From assembly GCF_016107685.1 (NCBI RefSeq), contig NZ_JABASY010000002.1, positions 496,001 to 560,000 of the forward strand: a stretch of 64,000 nt of DNA. Reading direction: 5' to 3'. Numbering within the stretch: the stretch's first letter is position 1; every line of letters starts with the position of its first letter. The translations under genes and the position numbers were made by a program. This DNA is from Brevibacterium yomogidense (GTDB lineage Bacteria > Actinomycetota > Actinomycetes > Actinomycetales > Brevibacteriaceae). The notes under the pieces were generated by a model. The model searched no databases. It was given only the letters and a program-made list of their open reading frames with translations, and was not told where the DNA came from. Below are positions 9,186 through 17,070 of the stretch, piece after piece.

Positions 9186-10691
9186 GTGACTCTTGAGACC
9201 CTTGTGTCCGCGAAGGGACTGACCGTCCACTACGGTTCGTCGACCGCGATCGACTCCATCGACCTGTCGCTGACGCGCGGCGAGATCCTGGGGGTCGTCG
9301 GCACGAACGGCGCGGGGAAATCGACTCTCATGGGCGTCCTCTCCGGCGCGATCGTCCCGGACGAGGGCAGCATGACGCTCGCGGGGGAGGCGTACACCCC
9401 GGAATCCGTGGACGAAGCGCGCGCGGCCGGCGTGGGCTATGTGCCTCAGCGGATCGAGATCGACCCGGAATCCACCGTGGCGGACGCGATCTTCCGAACC
9501 TCGTTCCGGGGCTCCCTCGACAGCGCGGAGAAGGCGGAGGAAGCCGCCGTGCTCCTCGAGGACTACGGCGTGGTCATGCAGCCGGAGGACCTCGTCGGTG
9601 CGCTCGTCCCTGCAGAGCTCGCCACCGTCGAACTGCTCCGACTCGCGTGCGAGGAGACCCAGGTGATCCTCCTCGACGAGGTCTCTGCCAGCTTCGACGA
9701 CCACGAGATCTCCCTCTTCCACGCACTCGCGCAGCGGCTGGCCCAGGACGGTCGGGCCATCATGCACGTGTCGCACCGGATCGACGAGGTGCAGGCGCTC
9801 TCCGACCGCGTCGCGGTCCTGCGCGAGGGTCGGCTGCACAGCATCCTCATCCCACGGACGACCACCCGCGCCGCACTGATCGACGAGATGTTCGGCGAGA
9901 CGTTCGCGATCCAACGGCGTCCCGTGACGGCCGGGGGCAGCGACGAGCTCATGCTCCTCGACGCCGTGTCGCAGGGCGAGCGGCTGCAGGATGTCACGCT
10001 GTCGATCCGGGCGGGCGAGGTGCTGGGTGTGACCGGGCTGCGGCGCTCGGGCATCAGCGAGCTCGCAGAACTTCTCGCCGGCGACAGGAAGCCGACTGTG
10101 GGGAAGGTCGTCCTCCGCGGTGAAGAGGTCACGCTCGGCTCGGAGGACGACGCGCTCGCGCAGGGCATCGCCTACATCCCGGAACGGGACGCGGACCGCG
10201 ACCTCAACGAACACGACTCCGTCACGAAGTCCCTCGTCGGCGACGTGGGGAACCAGGGCCTCAGCTTCGTCGGCGAGACGAAGCGACTCCGTGAGGTCAT
10301 CGACACGGTGCAGCGGTTCGGCATCCGCACAGCAGGCATCCACGGCGAGGTGGGAAGCCTGTCCGGAGGCGACCAGCAGAAGGTCGCGCTCGCGCGCACC
10401 CTGTCGCGCACCGCCCAGGTCTTCGTCCTCAACCAGCCCACCCGGGGGATCGACGAACGGGCGCGCCAGGACGTCTACGCCCTGATCGACGAAGTATGTG
10501 CGCTGGGGTCGGCGGTCGTCCTCGTCTCCTCCGACATGAGCGAACTGGTGAGCCGATGCCACCGCGTCGCGATCATGCGCGACGGCGAATTGGTGGACGT
10601 CTACGCGAACGAAGACCTCACGGAGGACACGATCATGGTCCTCGCGCTGGGCCACAACTGGTTCGCGGACGAATCCGAACGTGTTCACTGA
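9186..10691 (+). CDS. Tandem ABC ATPase of the RbsA/MglA type without adjacent transporter genes
   Basis: 501 residues from GTG 9186 (GGAG nine bases upstream). Two ABC domains. N-terminal domain: Walker A GTNGAGKST, Q-loop YVPQ, Walker B VILLDEVSASFDD, H-loop HVSHR; where LSxGxxQ is expected there is LVPAELATVELLRL. C-terminal domain: the P-loop is GLRRSGIS without Lys, the signature LSGGDQQK is intact, and Walker B reads VFVLNQPTRGID, with Asn and Gln replacing the usual Asp and catalytic Glu. One composite ATP site (N Walker A/B with C signature) is thus complete and the other is dead. RbsA-like proteins energise sugar uptake, but no permease or binding protein is nearby. A roadblock-domain gene follows after 32 bases. 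It could be an orphan importer subunit or a soluble regulatory ATPase. Confidence 0.85.
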   Translation: MTLETLVSAKGLTVHYGSSTAIDSIDLSLTRGEILGVVGTNGAGKSTLMGVLSGAIVPDEGSMTLAGEAYTPESVDEARAAGVGYVPQRIEIDPESTVADAIFRTSFRGSLDSAEKAEEAAVLLEDYGVVMQPEDLVGALVPAELATVELLRLACEETQVILLDEVSASFDDHEISLFHALAQRLAQDGRAIMHVSHRIDEVQALSDRVAVLREGRLHSILIPRTTTRAALIDEMFGETFAIQRRPVTAGGSDELMLLDAVSQGERLQDVTLSIRAGEVLGVTGLRRSGISELAELLAGDRKPTVGKVVLRGEEVTLGSEDDALAQGIAYIPERDADRDLNEHDSVTKSLVGDVGNQGLSFVGETKRLREVIDTVQRFGIRTAGIHGEVGSLSGGDQQKVALARTLSRTAQVFVLNQPTRGIDERARQDVYALIDEVCALGSAVVLVSSDMSELVSRCHRVAIMRDGELVDVYANEDLTEDTIMVLALGHNWFADESERVH

Positions 10692-10723
10692 CCTACCAGC
10701 GACGACGAGAGGAAGAGGGGAAC

Positions 10724-11758
10724 GTGCCACTTCGCTTCTGGCGCCGCGAGACACCTGAGCCCGAACCCGCGCGGGACGGGGACGCGGAGCTGTTCGACTC
10801 GCCCGAGGAGAGCCCGGGCCCGCCCGGTGCGGTCCGTGAGAAGGCGGTCTGGCCGACGGCTCCGCTCGTCGACGACCCCGGAGCGGCGACCGCCCGACTG
10901 CCACTGGATGCCGTGGGCCCGGCGGAGCCGGTCGAGCGGACCCCTGCGCAGCGCGAGCCGCCTGCACGGGAGCCGAGCGCGCCGGCACCAGCCGCGCCGG
11001 AGTCGCCCGCGCCGGCATCGGAGGTTCCCCCGTCCCCGCCACCCCAGCCTCCCGCCGCCACGCGGCCGCAGTCGGTGTCCGAGCGACGCGCGGCGCGGTC
11101 GCAGTCGCTCACCGACTCCGCGCGGCGCGGGGCGGGTCCGCCCACGGAACCGCTGCCGCAGTCGCATCTCGTCCCCGTCTTCGCAGACACGCCGCTCCTC
11201 ACGGAGTCGGTGAAGACGGAGGACACGGAGCCGGAACGGGTCCGTGCACTCCACAGACGGTCGTCGCCCTCGCACAGCGGCGCGACGACACTCACGATCC
11301 CGCGGGGAGAGCTCGGCAGAGAGCCGCGCCTCACCGTGTCACCGAACACCCCTCTCGCCGCACCGGCGACAACAGAAAAGGAAGAACACATGTCCCAGAT
11401 CGACACCCACATCTCCGAACTCCTGGCGATCGACGGCGCGACGGGCGCCGCAGTCGTCGACATCTCCTCGGGGATGGCGCTCGCGACCGGGGGTGCGCCC
11501 GGATTCGACCTCACCGTGGCCGCTGCGGGGAACTCCAACGTGGTGCGCGCGAAGCTCGCGACGATGAAGGACCTCGCCCTCCCCGGCAAGATCGAGGACA
11601 TCATGATCACGCTGGAGAATCAGTACCACATCGTGAACGTCCTCAACACGACGGACACGGAGGGGCTCTTCATCTACCTGGTGCTCGACCGTGCGAAGGC
11701 GAACCTCGCCCTGGCCCGTCACAAGCTCACCCGCATCGCGGCCGCTGTGAGCATCTGA
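10724..11758 (+). CDS. Pro-rich protein fused in frame to a roadblock/LC7-like domain
   Basis: 344 residues from GTG 10724, which has GGAAGAGGGG just upstream. Residues 1-8 are basic and aromatic (MPLRFWRR). Residues 9-222 are low-complexity, rich in Pro, Ala, Glu and Arg (for example PAPASEVPPSPPPQPP) and likely disordered. Residues 223-344 form a roadblock/LC7-like domain (LLAIDGATGAAVVDISSGM, then IEDIMITLENQYHIV and GLFIYLVLDRAKANLALA). Such domains dimerise and commonly bind or regulate small GTPases or other NTPases. Third-codon positions are GC-rich throughout, so the linker is really coding. No stop separates the two parts, but an AG-rich RBS and ATG at 11390 suggest the domain is also made alone. 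It is co-transcribed with the ABC ATPase. Function unknown. Confidence 0.75.
   Translation: MPLRFWRRETPEPEPARDGDAELFDSPEESPGPPGAVREKAVWPTAPLVDDPGAATARLPLDAVGPAEPVERTPAQREPPAREPSAPAPAAPESPAPASEVPPSPPPQPPAATRPQSVSERRAARSQSLTDSARRGAGPPTEPLPQSHLVPVFADTPLLTESVKTEDTEPERVRALHRRSSPSHSGATTLTIPRGELGREPRLTVSPNTPLAAPATTEKEEHMSQIDTHISELLAIDGATGAAVVDISSGMALATGGAPGFDLTVAAAGNSNVVRAKLATMKDLALPGKIEDIMITLENQYHIVNVLNTTDTEGLFIYLVLDRAKANLALARHKLTRIAAAVSI
11390..11758 (+). CDS. Roadblock/LC7-like domain protein, short form from internal start
   Basis: 122 residues (MSQIDTHISELLAIDG...). ATG 11390 is preceded by AGAAAAGGAAGAACAC, an A-rich ribosome binding site that stands out against the GC-rich background. The protein matches a complete small roadblock-domain protein with nothing missing at the N-terminus. 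It shares frame and stop with the longer product starting at 10724. Either the long form arose by loss of a stop codon between two genes, or both forms are made, giving a tethered and a free version of the same dimerisation domain. No GTPase or conservon genes (cvnA, C, D) lie next to it, so the partner is unknown; the ABC ATPase upstream is the obvious candidate by operon context. Confidence 0.6.
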   Translation: MSQIDTHISELLAIDGATGAAVVDISSGMALATGGAPGFDLTVAAAGNSNVVRAKLATMKDLALPGKIEDIMITLENQYHIVNVLNTTDTEGLFIYLVLDRAKANLALARHKLTRIAAAVSI

Positions 11759-11812
11759 CACCCGAGCACGGCTCCCCACGCGGGACCATCTGACTCCTGA
11801 GCGTGACCATCT

Positions 11813-11850
11813 GCGGGCGGGGCGAGGGAATCCTCCCTCGTCCCGCCCGC
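11813..11850 (+). terminator. Intrinsic terminator hairpin of the ABC/roadblock operon
   Basis: GCGGGCGGGGCGAGG (11813-11827) pairs with CCTCGTCCCGCCCGC (11836-11850): 15 base pairs including one G-U, loop of eight. No T-run follows, as is common in high-GC actinobacteria. Confidence 0.75.
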
Positions 11851-11854
11851 GTGG

Positions 11855-11860
11855 TAACGT
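11855..11860 (+). promoter_or_regulatory. -10 element TAACGT of rpsD
   Basis: TAACGT lies directly after the terminator hairpin and 143 bases before rpsD, implying a leader of roughly 135 nt. Confidence 0.5.
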
Positions 11861-11881
11861 GGTGCGTTGCTGTGCCTCGAC

Positions 11882-11942
11882 CAGAGGCGGTCGGGCGGAA
11901 CCGGACTCGCGGATCCGCCCCTCTTTCCCGTCAGGAGGGAAA
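11882..11942 (+). promoter_or_regulatory. Structured leader of rpsD
   Basis: Two potential hairpins precede rpsD. AGAGGCGG near 11883 faces CCGCCCCTCT near 11915 with a small bulge, and TTTCCC (11924-11929) pairs perfectly with GGGAAA (11937-11942) around a loop that contains AGGA. Ribosomal protein S4 represses its own mRNA in other bacteria, so a folded leader here is suggestive, but no match to a known S4 site was recognised. Confidence 0.35.
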
Positions 11943-12003
11943 CAGCTGTCCGACCCCCGGCGGGTCCACCGGCCCGGACGACACACACGAAGAAAGGCAT
12001 CCC

Positions 12004-12630
12004 ATGACTGCACCCGCACGTCATCGTCGCCAGGTGCGCCTGTCGCGCGCACTCGGCATCCCGCTCACGCCCAAGGCGGAGAAGTACTTCGAGCGGCGCC
12101 CGTATCCTCCGGGCGAGCACGGCCGTGCTCGCCGCCGCAATGATTCGGACTACTCGGTCCGCCTCAAGGAGAAGCAGCGCCTCCGCGCCCAGTACGGCAT
12201 CCGCGAGGCGCAGATGCTCGCCACCTACAAGGAGGCCAAGCGCCTCCCGGGTCTGACCGGTGAGAACATCGTCGAGATGCTCGAGATGCGTCTCGACGCA
12301 CTCGTCCTGCGCTCCGGCTTCGCCCGGACCATCGCGCAGGCCCGCCAGTTCGTCGTGCACCGCCACATCATGGTCGACGGCCAGCTCGTCGACCGTCCGT
12401 CCTTCCGCGTGAAGGAGGGGCAGCTCATCCACGTGAAGCCCCGTTCGGCTGAGACGGATCCCTTCCAGGTCGCGGCGGCCGGTGCGCACCGCGACGTGCT
12501 GCCCCCGCTGCCGGGCTACCTGAAGGTCGATCTCGAAGCACTCCAGGCGACGCTCCTGCGTCGTCCCAAGCGCTCCGAGGTCCCGGTGACCGCTGATGTC
12601 CAGCTGGTCGTCGAGCACTACTCGCGCTGA
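12004..12630 (+). CDS. rpsD: 30S ribosomal protein S4
   Basis: 208 residues. Typical S4: N-terminal RLSRALGIPLTPKAEKYFERR, PPGEHGR, and SDYSVRLKEKQRLRAQYGI, then the S4 RNA-binding fold (MLEMRLDALVLRSGFARTIAQARQFVVHRHI) and the C-terminal VPVTADVQLVVEHYSR. It nucleates assembly of the 30S body on 16S rRNA. The zinc-binding cysteines of some S4 proteins are absent (C-minus form). ATG 12004 has AGAAAGG ten bases upstream. It stands alone between terminators rather than in the alpha operon, as in several actinobacteria. Confidence 0.96.
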   Translation: MTAPARHRRQVRLSRALGIPLTPKAEKYFERRPYPPGEHGRARRRNDSDYSVRLKEKQRLRAQYGIREAQMLATYKEAKRLPGLTGENIVEMLEMRLDALVLRSGFARTIAQARQFVVHRHIMVDGQLVDRPSFRVKEGQLIHVKPRSAETDPFQVAAAGAHRDVLPPLPGYLKVDLEALQATLLRRPKRSEVPVTADVQLVVEHYSR

Positions 12631-12658
12631 TCGGTCCCCACAGGACCTGACGCGCACG

Positions 12659-12695
12659 CGGGCCGTCGCACACCTCGAGGGTGTGCGGCGGCCCG
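12659..12695 (+). terminator. Intrinsic terminator of rpsD
   Basis: CGGGCCGTCGCACACC (12659-12674) pairs with GGTGTGCGGCGGCCCG (12680-12695), 16 base pairs with one wobble and a five-base loop, 29 bases after the rpsD stop. Confidence 0.85.
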
Positions 12696-12713
12696 TTCGC
12701 ATCACCCCTCCAC

Positions 12714-12719
12714 TATGCT
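12714..12719 (+). promoter_or_regulatory. -10 element TATGCT of alaS
   Basis: TATGCT lies between the rpsD terminator and alaS, 54 bases before ATG 12774. Confidence 0.5.
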
Positions 12720-12773
12720 GTGAGGCGGTTCGTCGACCCGCGGCGGCCCGCCGCACGAAAGGATGTCACCCGG

Positions 12774-15428
12774 ATGAGGACTGCAGAGATCAGGGAGCGC
12801 TGGCTCACGTTCTTCGAGGAGAACGGCCACACCGTGGTCCCGTCCGCATCGGTCATCAGTGATGATCCGTCGATCCTGTTCAACATCGCCGGGATGGTCC
12901 AGTTCATCCCCTACCTGTCGGGTCGGGAACCCGCGCCGTTCGCGCGGGCGACGAGCGTCCAGAAGTGCGTGCGGACCCAGGACATCGAAGAGGTCGGGAA
13001 GACGACGCGCCACGGCACGTTCTTCCAGATGAACGGCAACTTCTCGTTCGGGGACTACTTCAAGGCCGACGCGATCCGCTTCGCATGGCAGCTGCTCACC
13101 CGCGCCGAATCGGAGGGTGGGCTCGCCTTCGATCCCGACCGTCTGTGGGCGACGGTGCACCACGACGATGCGGAGACGGTCGATCTGTGGCTGGAGCAGA
13201 CCTCGATCCCGCGGGAGCGCATCCAGTTCCGCGGCAGCGACGACAACTTCTGGCACACCGGTCAGCCCGGGCCCGGGGGCTACTGCTCAGAGATCTACTA
13301 CGACCGCGGTCCGGGCTACGGGGTCGAAGGCGGGCCGGTGGCGGACGAGGACCGCTACATCGAGATCTGGAACCTCGTCTTCATGGAGTTCGAGCTGTCC
13401 GCCGTGCGGTCGAAGACGGACTTCGACATCAAGGGCGACCTGCCTGCGAAGAACATCGACACCGGCATGGGTCTGGAGCGCGTCGCCTTCCTCAAGCAGG
13501 GCGTCGAGAACATGTACGAGATCGACGAGGTCTTCCCCGTCATCGAAGCGGCGAGCCGCCTCTCGGGCCGCGCGTACGGGGCGGACGGGGACGACGACGT
13601 CCGCATGCGGGTCGTCGCGGACCACGTGCGCTCGGCCCTGGTCATCATCGGAGACGGTGTGCGGCCCGGCAACGAGGGCCGCGGGTACATCCTCCGCCGC
13701 CTGCTGCGCCGCGCGGTCCGCGCGATGCGGCTGCTGGGTGTGACGGAGCCCGTCGTCCCACACCTGCTGCCCGTGTCGATGGAGGCGATGAAGGCCTCGT
13801 ACCCGGAGCTCGAAGCTGATTTCGACCGGATCTCGCGCGTCGCGTACGCGGAGGAGACCGCGTTCCTGCGCACGCTGGAATCCGGCACGCAGCTGCTCGC
13901 CGGTGCGGTCGACCGTGTGGGAACAGGTGGGGCGATCGCCGGCGACATCGCGTTCGCGCTCCACGACACGCACGGCTTCCCGATCGATCTCACACTGGAG
14001 ATGGCGTCCGAGCACGGGGTCACCGTCGACGAAGAGGGCTTCCGGTCCCTCATGCAGGAGCAGCGGGATCGTGCGCGTGCGGACGCCCGCGCGAAGAAGG
14101 GCGGGGCCGCCGACCTCAGCGCCTATTCGCAGCTGCTGGACGACGGCGCCTCCGAGTTCGTGGGTTACGACGCGCTCAGCGCGGACGCACGCGTCCGCGG
14201 GCTCGTGTCCGACGGCGGTGCGGTGGACCGCGCCGCGGTGGGAGACACCGTCGACCTCGTGCTGGACGTCACCCCGTTCTATGCCGAATCCGGCGGTCAG
14301 CGCGCTGACCAGGGGCTGATCCGCGGCGACGGCTTCCTCGCCCGCGTGCTGGACGTGCAGGCTCCGGTCAAGGGGCTGCCCGCGCACCGCGTCGAGGTGC
14401 TCGACGGGGAGATCGCACCCGGTGCGGACGTGTTCGCGGAGGTCGACTCCGCACACCGCTTCGCCGCCGCGCAGGCGCATTCGGCGACCCACCTCGTCCA
14501 TTCGGCGCTGCGGACGGTCCTGGGACCGCACGCGGTACAGGCCGGTTCGCTCAACCAGCCGGGCTACATGCGCTTCGACTACGCCTTCCCCGACGCTCTC
14601 ACCCCGGCGATGCGCGCGGAGATCGAGGACGCGGCGAACATCGCCGTCCGCGACGACTTCGACGTGAGCTATGAGTACCTCCCGCTGGACGAGGCGAAGC
14701 GCTCCGGCGCGCTCGCGCTGTTCGGGGAGAAGTATCCGTCTGTGGTGCGGGTGGTCGACATCGGGGGGCCCTTCTCGCGGGAGCTGTGCGGCGGCACGCA
14801 CGTGGCGCGCACCGCCCAGGTGGGTCCCATCTCACTCCTCTCGGAGGCCTCCGTCGGTTCCGGGACCCGTCGCGTCGAAGCGGCGGTCGGCCTCGATGCT
14901 TTCCGCGGGCTGGCCCGGGAGCGGACGATCCTGCAGTCGCTGTCGGAGATGCTCAAGGTCCCCGGCACGGACGTGCCGGAGCGCGTGTCGTCACTGCTGG
15001 GCCGCCTCAAGGAGGCGGAGCGGACGATCGCGGAGCTGGGACGGGCCCGCGTGCTCGCAGCGGCGGCCGACGCCGTCGCGAACACCCGGGACATCGGCGG
15101 AGTGCGCTTCTCCGCGACGGAGCTGGGCGACGTGGCGGACGCGGGTGACGTCCGCAGCTTCGTGACCGACGTCCGCAACCGGATCGACGCGGACGCGGTC
15201 GTCGTCGCAGCGGTCGGCACCGTCGGCGGGAAGCCCAGTGTGGTCGTTGCGGCGGACGAGGGTGCCCAGTCGCGCGGTCTGCGTGCCGGAGACCTCGTCA
15301 AGCGTGCGTGCACCGAACTGGGCGGGGGCGGCGGGGGCAAGCCGGACCTCGCCCAGGGCGGCGGACAGGACGCCGCACGCATCCCGCAGGCGCTCGACGC
15401 GGTCGCGACGGCGATCGCGGAGGCATGA
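12774..15428 (+). CDS. alaS: Alanyl-tRNA synthetase
   Basis: 884 residues from ATG 12774 (MRTAEIRERWLTFFEENGH, AAAGGA ten bases upstream). The class II catalytic core contains TSVQKCVRTQDIEEVGKT, FFQMNGNFSFGDYFK and NIDTGMGLERVA. The editing domain carries both zinc motifs, HSATHLVHSAL and ELCGGTHV, so mischarged Ser and Gly tRNAs should be cleared. The C-terminal DHHA1 domain ends in GGGGGGKPDLAQGGG. Length is normal for the family and no key motif is missing. Its stop overlaps the ruvX start (ATGA), so it heads an operon running alaS-ruvX-mltG-aroE-A24 peptidase. Confidence 0.97.
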   Translation: MRTAEIRERWLTFFEENGHTVVPSASVISDDPSILFNIAGMVQFIPYLSGREPAPFARATSVQKCVRTQDIEEVGKTTRHGTFFQMNGNFSFGDYFKADAIRFAWQLLTRAESEGGLAFDPDRLWATVHHDDAETVDLWLEQTSIPRERIQFRGSDDNFWHTGQPGPGGYCSEIYYDRGPGYGVEGGPVADEDRYIEIWNLVFMEFELSAVRSKTDFDIKGDLPAKNIDTGMGLERVAFLKQGVENMYEIDEVFPVIEAASRLSGRAYGADGDDDVRMRVVADHVRSALVIIGDGVRPGNEGRGYILRRLLRRAVRAMRLLGVTEPVVPHLLPVSMEAMKASYPELEADFDRISRVAYAEETAFLRTLESGTQLLAGAVDRVGTGGAIAGDIAFALHDTHGFPIDLTLEMASEHGVTVDEEGFRSLMQEQRDRARADARAKKGGAADLSAYSQLLDDGASEFVGYDALSADARVRGLVSDGGAVDRAAVGDTVDLVLDVTPFYAESGGQRADQGLIRGDGFLARVLDVQAPVKGLPAHRVEVLDGEIAPGADVFAEVDSAHRFAAAQAHSATHLVHSALRTVLGPHAVQAGSLNQPGYMRFDYAFPDALTPAMRAEIEDAANIAVRDDFDVSYEYLPLDEAKRSGALALFGEKYPSVVRVVDIGGPFSRELCGGTHVARTAQVGPISLLSEASVGSGTRRVEAAVGLDAFRGLARERTILQSLSEMLKVPGTDVPERVSSLLGRLKEAERTIAELGRARVLAAAADAVANTRDIGGVRFSATELGDVADAGDVRSFVTDVRNRIDADAVVVAAVGTVGGKPSVVVAADEGAQSRGLRAGDLVKRACTELGGGGGGKPDLAQGGGQDAARIPQALDAVATAIAEA

Positions 15429-15895
15429 GCGGCTTCCGACGCGGGCGCAGGCTCGCACTCGACGTCGGAAGCGTGCGCGTGGGCGTCGCCTCGTGCGACC
15501 CCGACGGGATCCTCGCGACACCCCTCGAAGTTGTGCGACGCGACGACGACGCACAGGCCGTCGCGCGTATCCGCGCACTCGTGGAGGAGCATGACGCACT
15601 CGAGCTCGTCGCGGGTCACCCGCGGTCGCTCGACGGCGGGGACCGGGCCGCAGTGGGGGCGGCGGAGGAGTTCCTCCGGGCCGTCTCCGCGCAGGTCGAT
15701 GTGCCCATCCGGCTCGTCGACGAACGCTTCACGACGGTGCAGGCGCACGGCGTGCTGCAGGCTGCAGGGCGGAACTCCCGGCAGCGGCGCGAGATCGTCG
15801 ATTCCGTGGCCGCCGTCCTCATCCTGCAGACCGCACTCGACACGGAGAAGCGCAGCGGCGCGCCTGCCGGCACCACTTTCGACGGGGAGGAGTAG
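15425..15895 (+). CDS. ruvX: Holliday-junction resolvase-like protein RuvX (YqgF family)
   Basis: 156 residues, RNase H fold. Conserved pieces are LALDVGSVRVGVASCD (first catalytic Asp), LVAGHPRSLDG, LVDERFTTVQA and DSVAAVLILQ (last catalytic Asp). In Escherichia coli the protein takes part in 16S rRNA 5'-end maturation; in mycobacteria resolvase activity has been proposed. The alaS-ruvX-mltG order is widely conserved in actinobacteria. It overlaps alaS by four bases (ATGA). Confidence 0.93.
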   Translation: MSGFRRGRRLALDVGSVRVGVASCDPDGILATPLEVVRRDDDAQAVARIRALVEEHDALELVAGHPRSLDGGDRAAVGAAEEFLRAVSAQVDVPIRLVDERFTTVQAHGVLQAAGRNSRQRREIVDSVAAVLILQTALDTEKRSGAPAGTTFDGEE

Positions 15896-15900
15896 GTCCC

Positions 15901-17070
15901 ATGGACGAGATGGAAGACCTGGGAGACGATGCGTTCCTCACACGGTCGGAGCTGCGGGAGCGCAGGCGTCGACGGATGATGCGCAGGCGCCGCACGACGA
16001 CGATCGTCGTCGGGGCCCTTCTCGTGCTGGGGATCGGCGGCATCGCCGCGGTCAGTGTGACGACGGGCGCAGTCCAGGAGATCCTCGGGAGGTCCGACGA
16101 CTACGAGGGCGACGGCAAGGACCCCGTCCTCGTGGAGGTCCTGCCGGGCACCTCCACGACACAGATCGCGAACCAGCTGGTCGACGAGGACGTCATCAAG
16201 TCGTCGCGGCCCTTCATCAAGGAGATCGAACAGCGGGAGGCGTCGCTGCAGGCGCGGACGTACTCCATGCGGACGCAGATGAGTGCCGAGGCCGCGGCGG
16301 AGGCGATGGTGAATCCGGAGACGGCGCCGCAGGTGGTCATCCCCGAAGGGCTGGCGCTGCAGGCGATCCAGGCCCGGATGATCGAGGCGGGGATGGCGGA
16401 CGACGACGTGCTCACCGCGATCGAGGACCGCACGCCGTCCGATTACGGGCTGGACGTCGACGCGCCGAACCTCGAGGGCTATCTGTTCCCCGCGACGTAC
16501 GACGTGCGGCCCGGTGCCACCGCCGAATCCGTGGTCCAGGAGATGGTCGATCGGACGAAGCGCGAACTCGACGACGCGGGCGTGCCCCTGGACGAGGCGC
16601 ACGAGGTGCTCACCCTCGCGAGCCTCGTGGAGATCGAATCGCCCGCGGATCCTGAGGTGAGGCGCAAGGTCGCCCGTGTGTTCCTCAACCGCACGGGAGA
16701 CGACTCGGAGACGAACGGCCTGCTCCAGTCCGACGCGACGGTCGCCTACATCCACGGCGCTCGCAGCGACCTGACGACGACGGCGGAGGAACGTGCGGAC
16801 GACAATCCGTACAACACCTACAAGCACCCCGGCTTCCCTCCGGGACCGGTGAATTCGCCGGGGCGCAGTGCGGTCGACGCTGCGCTCGACCCCGCGGACG
16901 GCGACTGGCAGTTCTTCGTCGCCGTCGACCCGGACACCGGGGAGACCCGTTTCGCAGACACGTACGAGGAGCACCTGGAGAACGTCGAGGAGTATCGGGA
17001 GTGGCTGCGCGACCGCAGTGCAGGCGACGACGACCCGGGCGGCGGCACGGGCGGTGGTCAGGATGGCTGA
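15901..17070 (+). CDS. mltG: Endolytic murein transglycosylase MltG (YceG-like)
   Basis: 389 residues. A basic cytoplasmic N-terminus (RERRRRRMMRRRR) precedes one membrane helix (about 33-55, TTTIVVGALLVLGIGGIAAV). The periplasm-side YceG domain follows, beginning with a LysM-like stretch (LVEVLPGTSTTQIANQLV). The catalytic Glu is E244 in ASLVEIES. Downstream are LQSDATVAYIHG, NTYKHPGFPPGPVNSPG and the FFVAVDPDTGETRFADTYEEH ending typical of the family. It cuts nascent glycan strands next to the membrane. The C-terminus has a short Gly/Asp-rich tail. It starts five bases after ruvX, with GGAG in the ruvX 3' end. Confidence 0.95.
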   Translation: MDEMEDLGDDAFLTRSELRERRRRRMMRRRRTTTIVVGALLVLGIGGIAAVSVTTGAVQEILGRSDDYEGDGKDPVLVEVLPGTSTTQIANQLVDEDVIKSSRPFIKEIEQREASLQARTYSMRTQMSAEAAAEAMVNPETAPQVVIPEGLALQAIQARMIEAGMADDDVLTAIEDRTPSDYGLDVDAPNLEGYLFPATYDVRPGATAESVVQEMVDRTKRELDDAGVPLDEAHEVLTLASLVEIESPADPEVRRKVARVFLNRTGDDSETNGLLQSDATVAYIHGARSDLTTTAEERADDNPYNTYKHPGFPPGPVNSPGRSAVDAALDPADGDWQFFVAVDPDTGETRFADTYEEHLENVEEYREWLRDRSAGDDDPGGGTGGGQDG

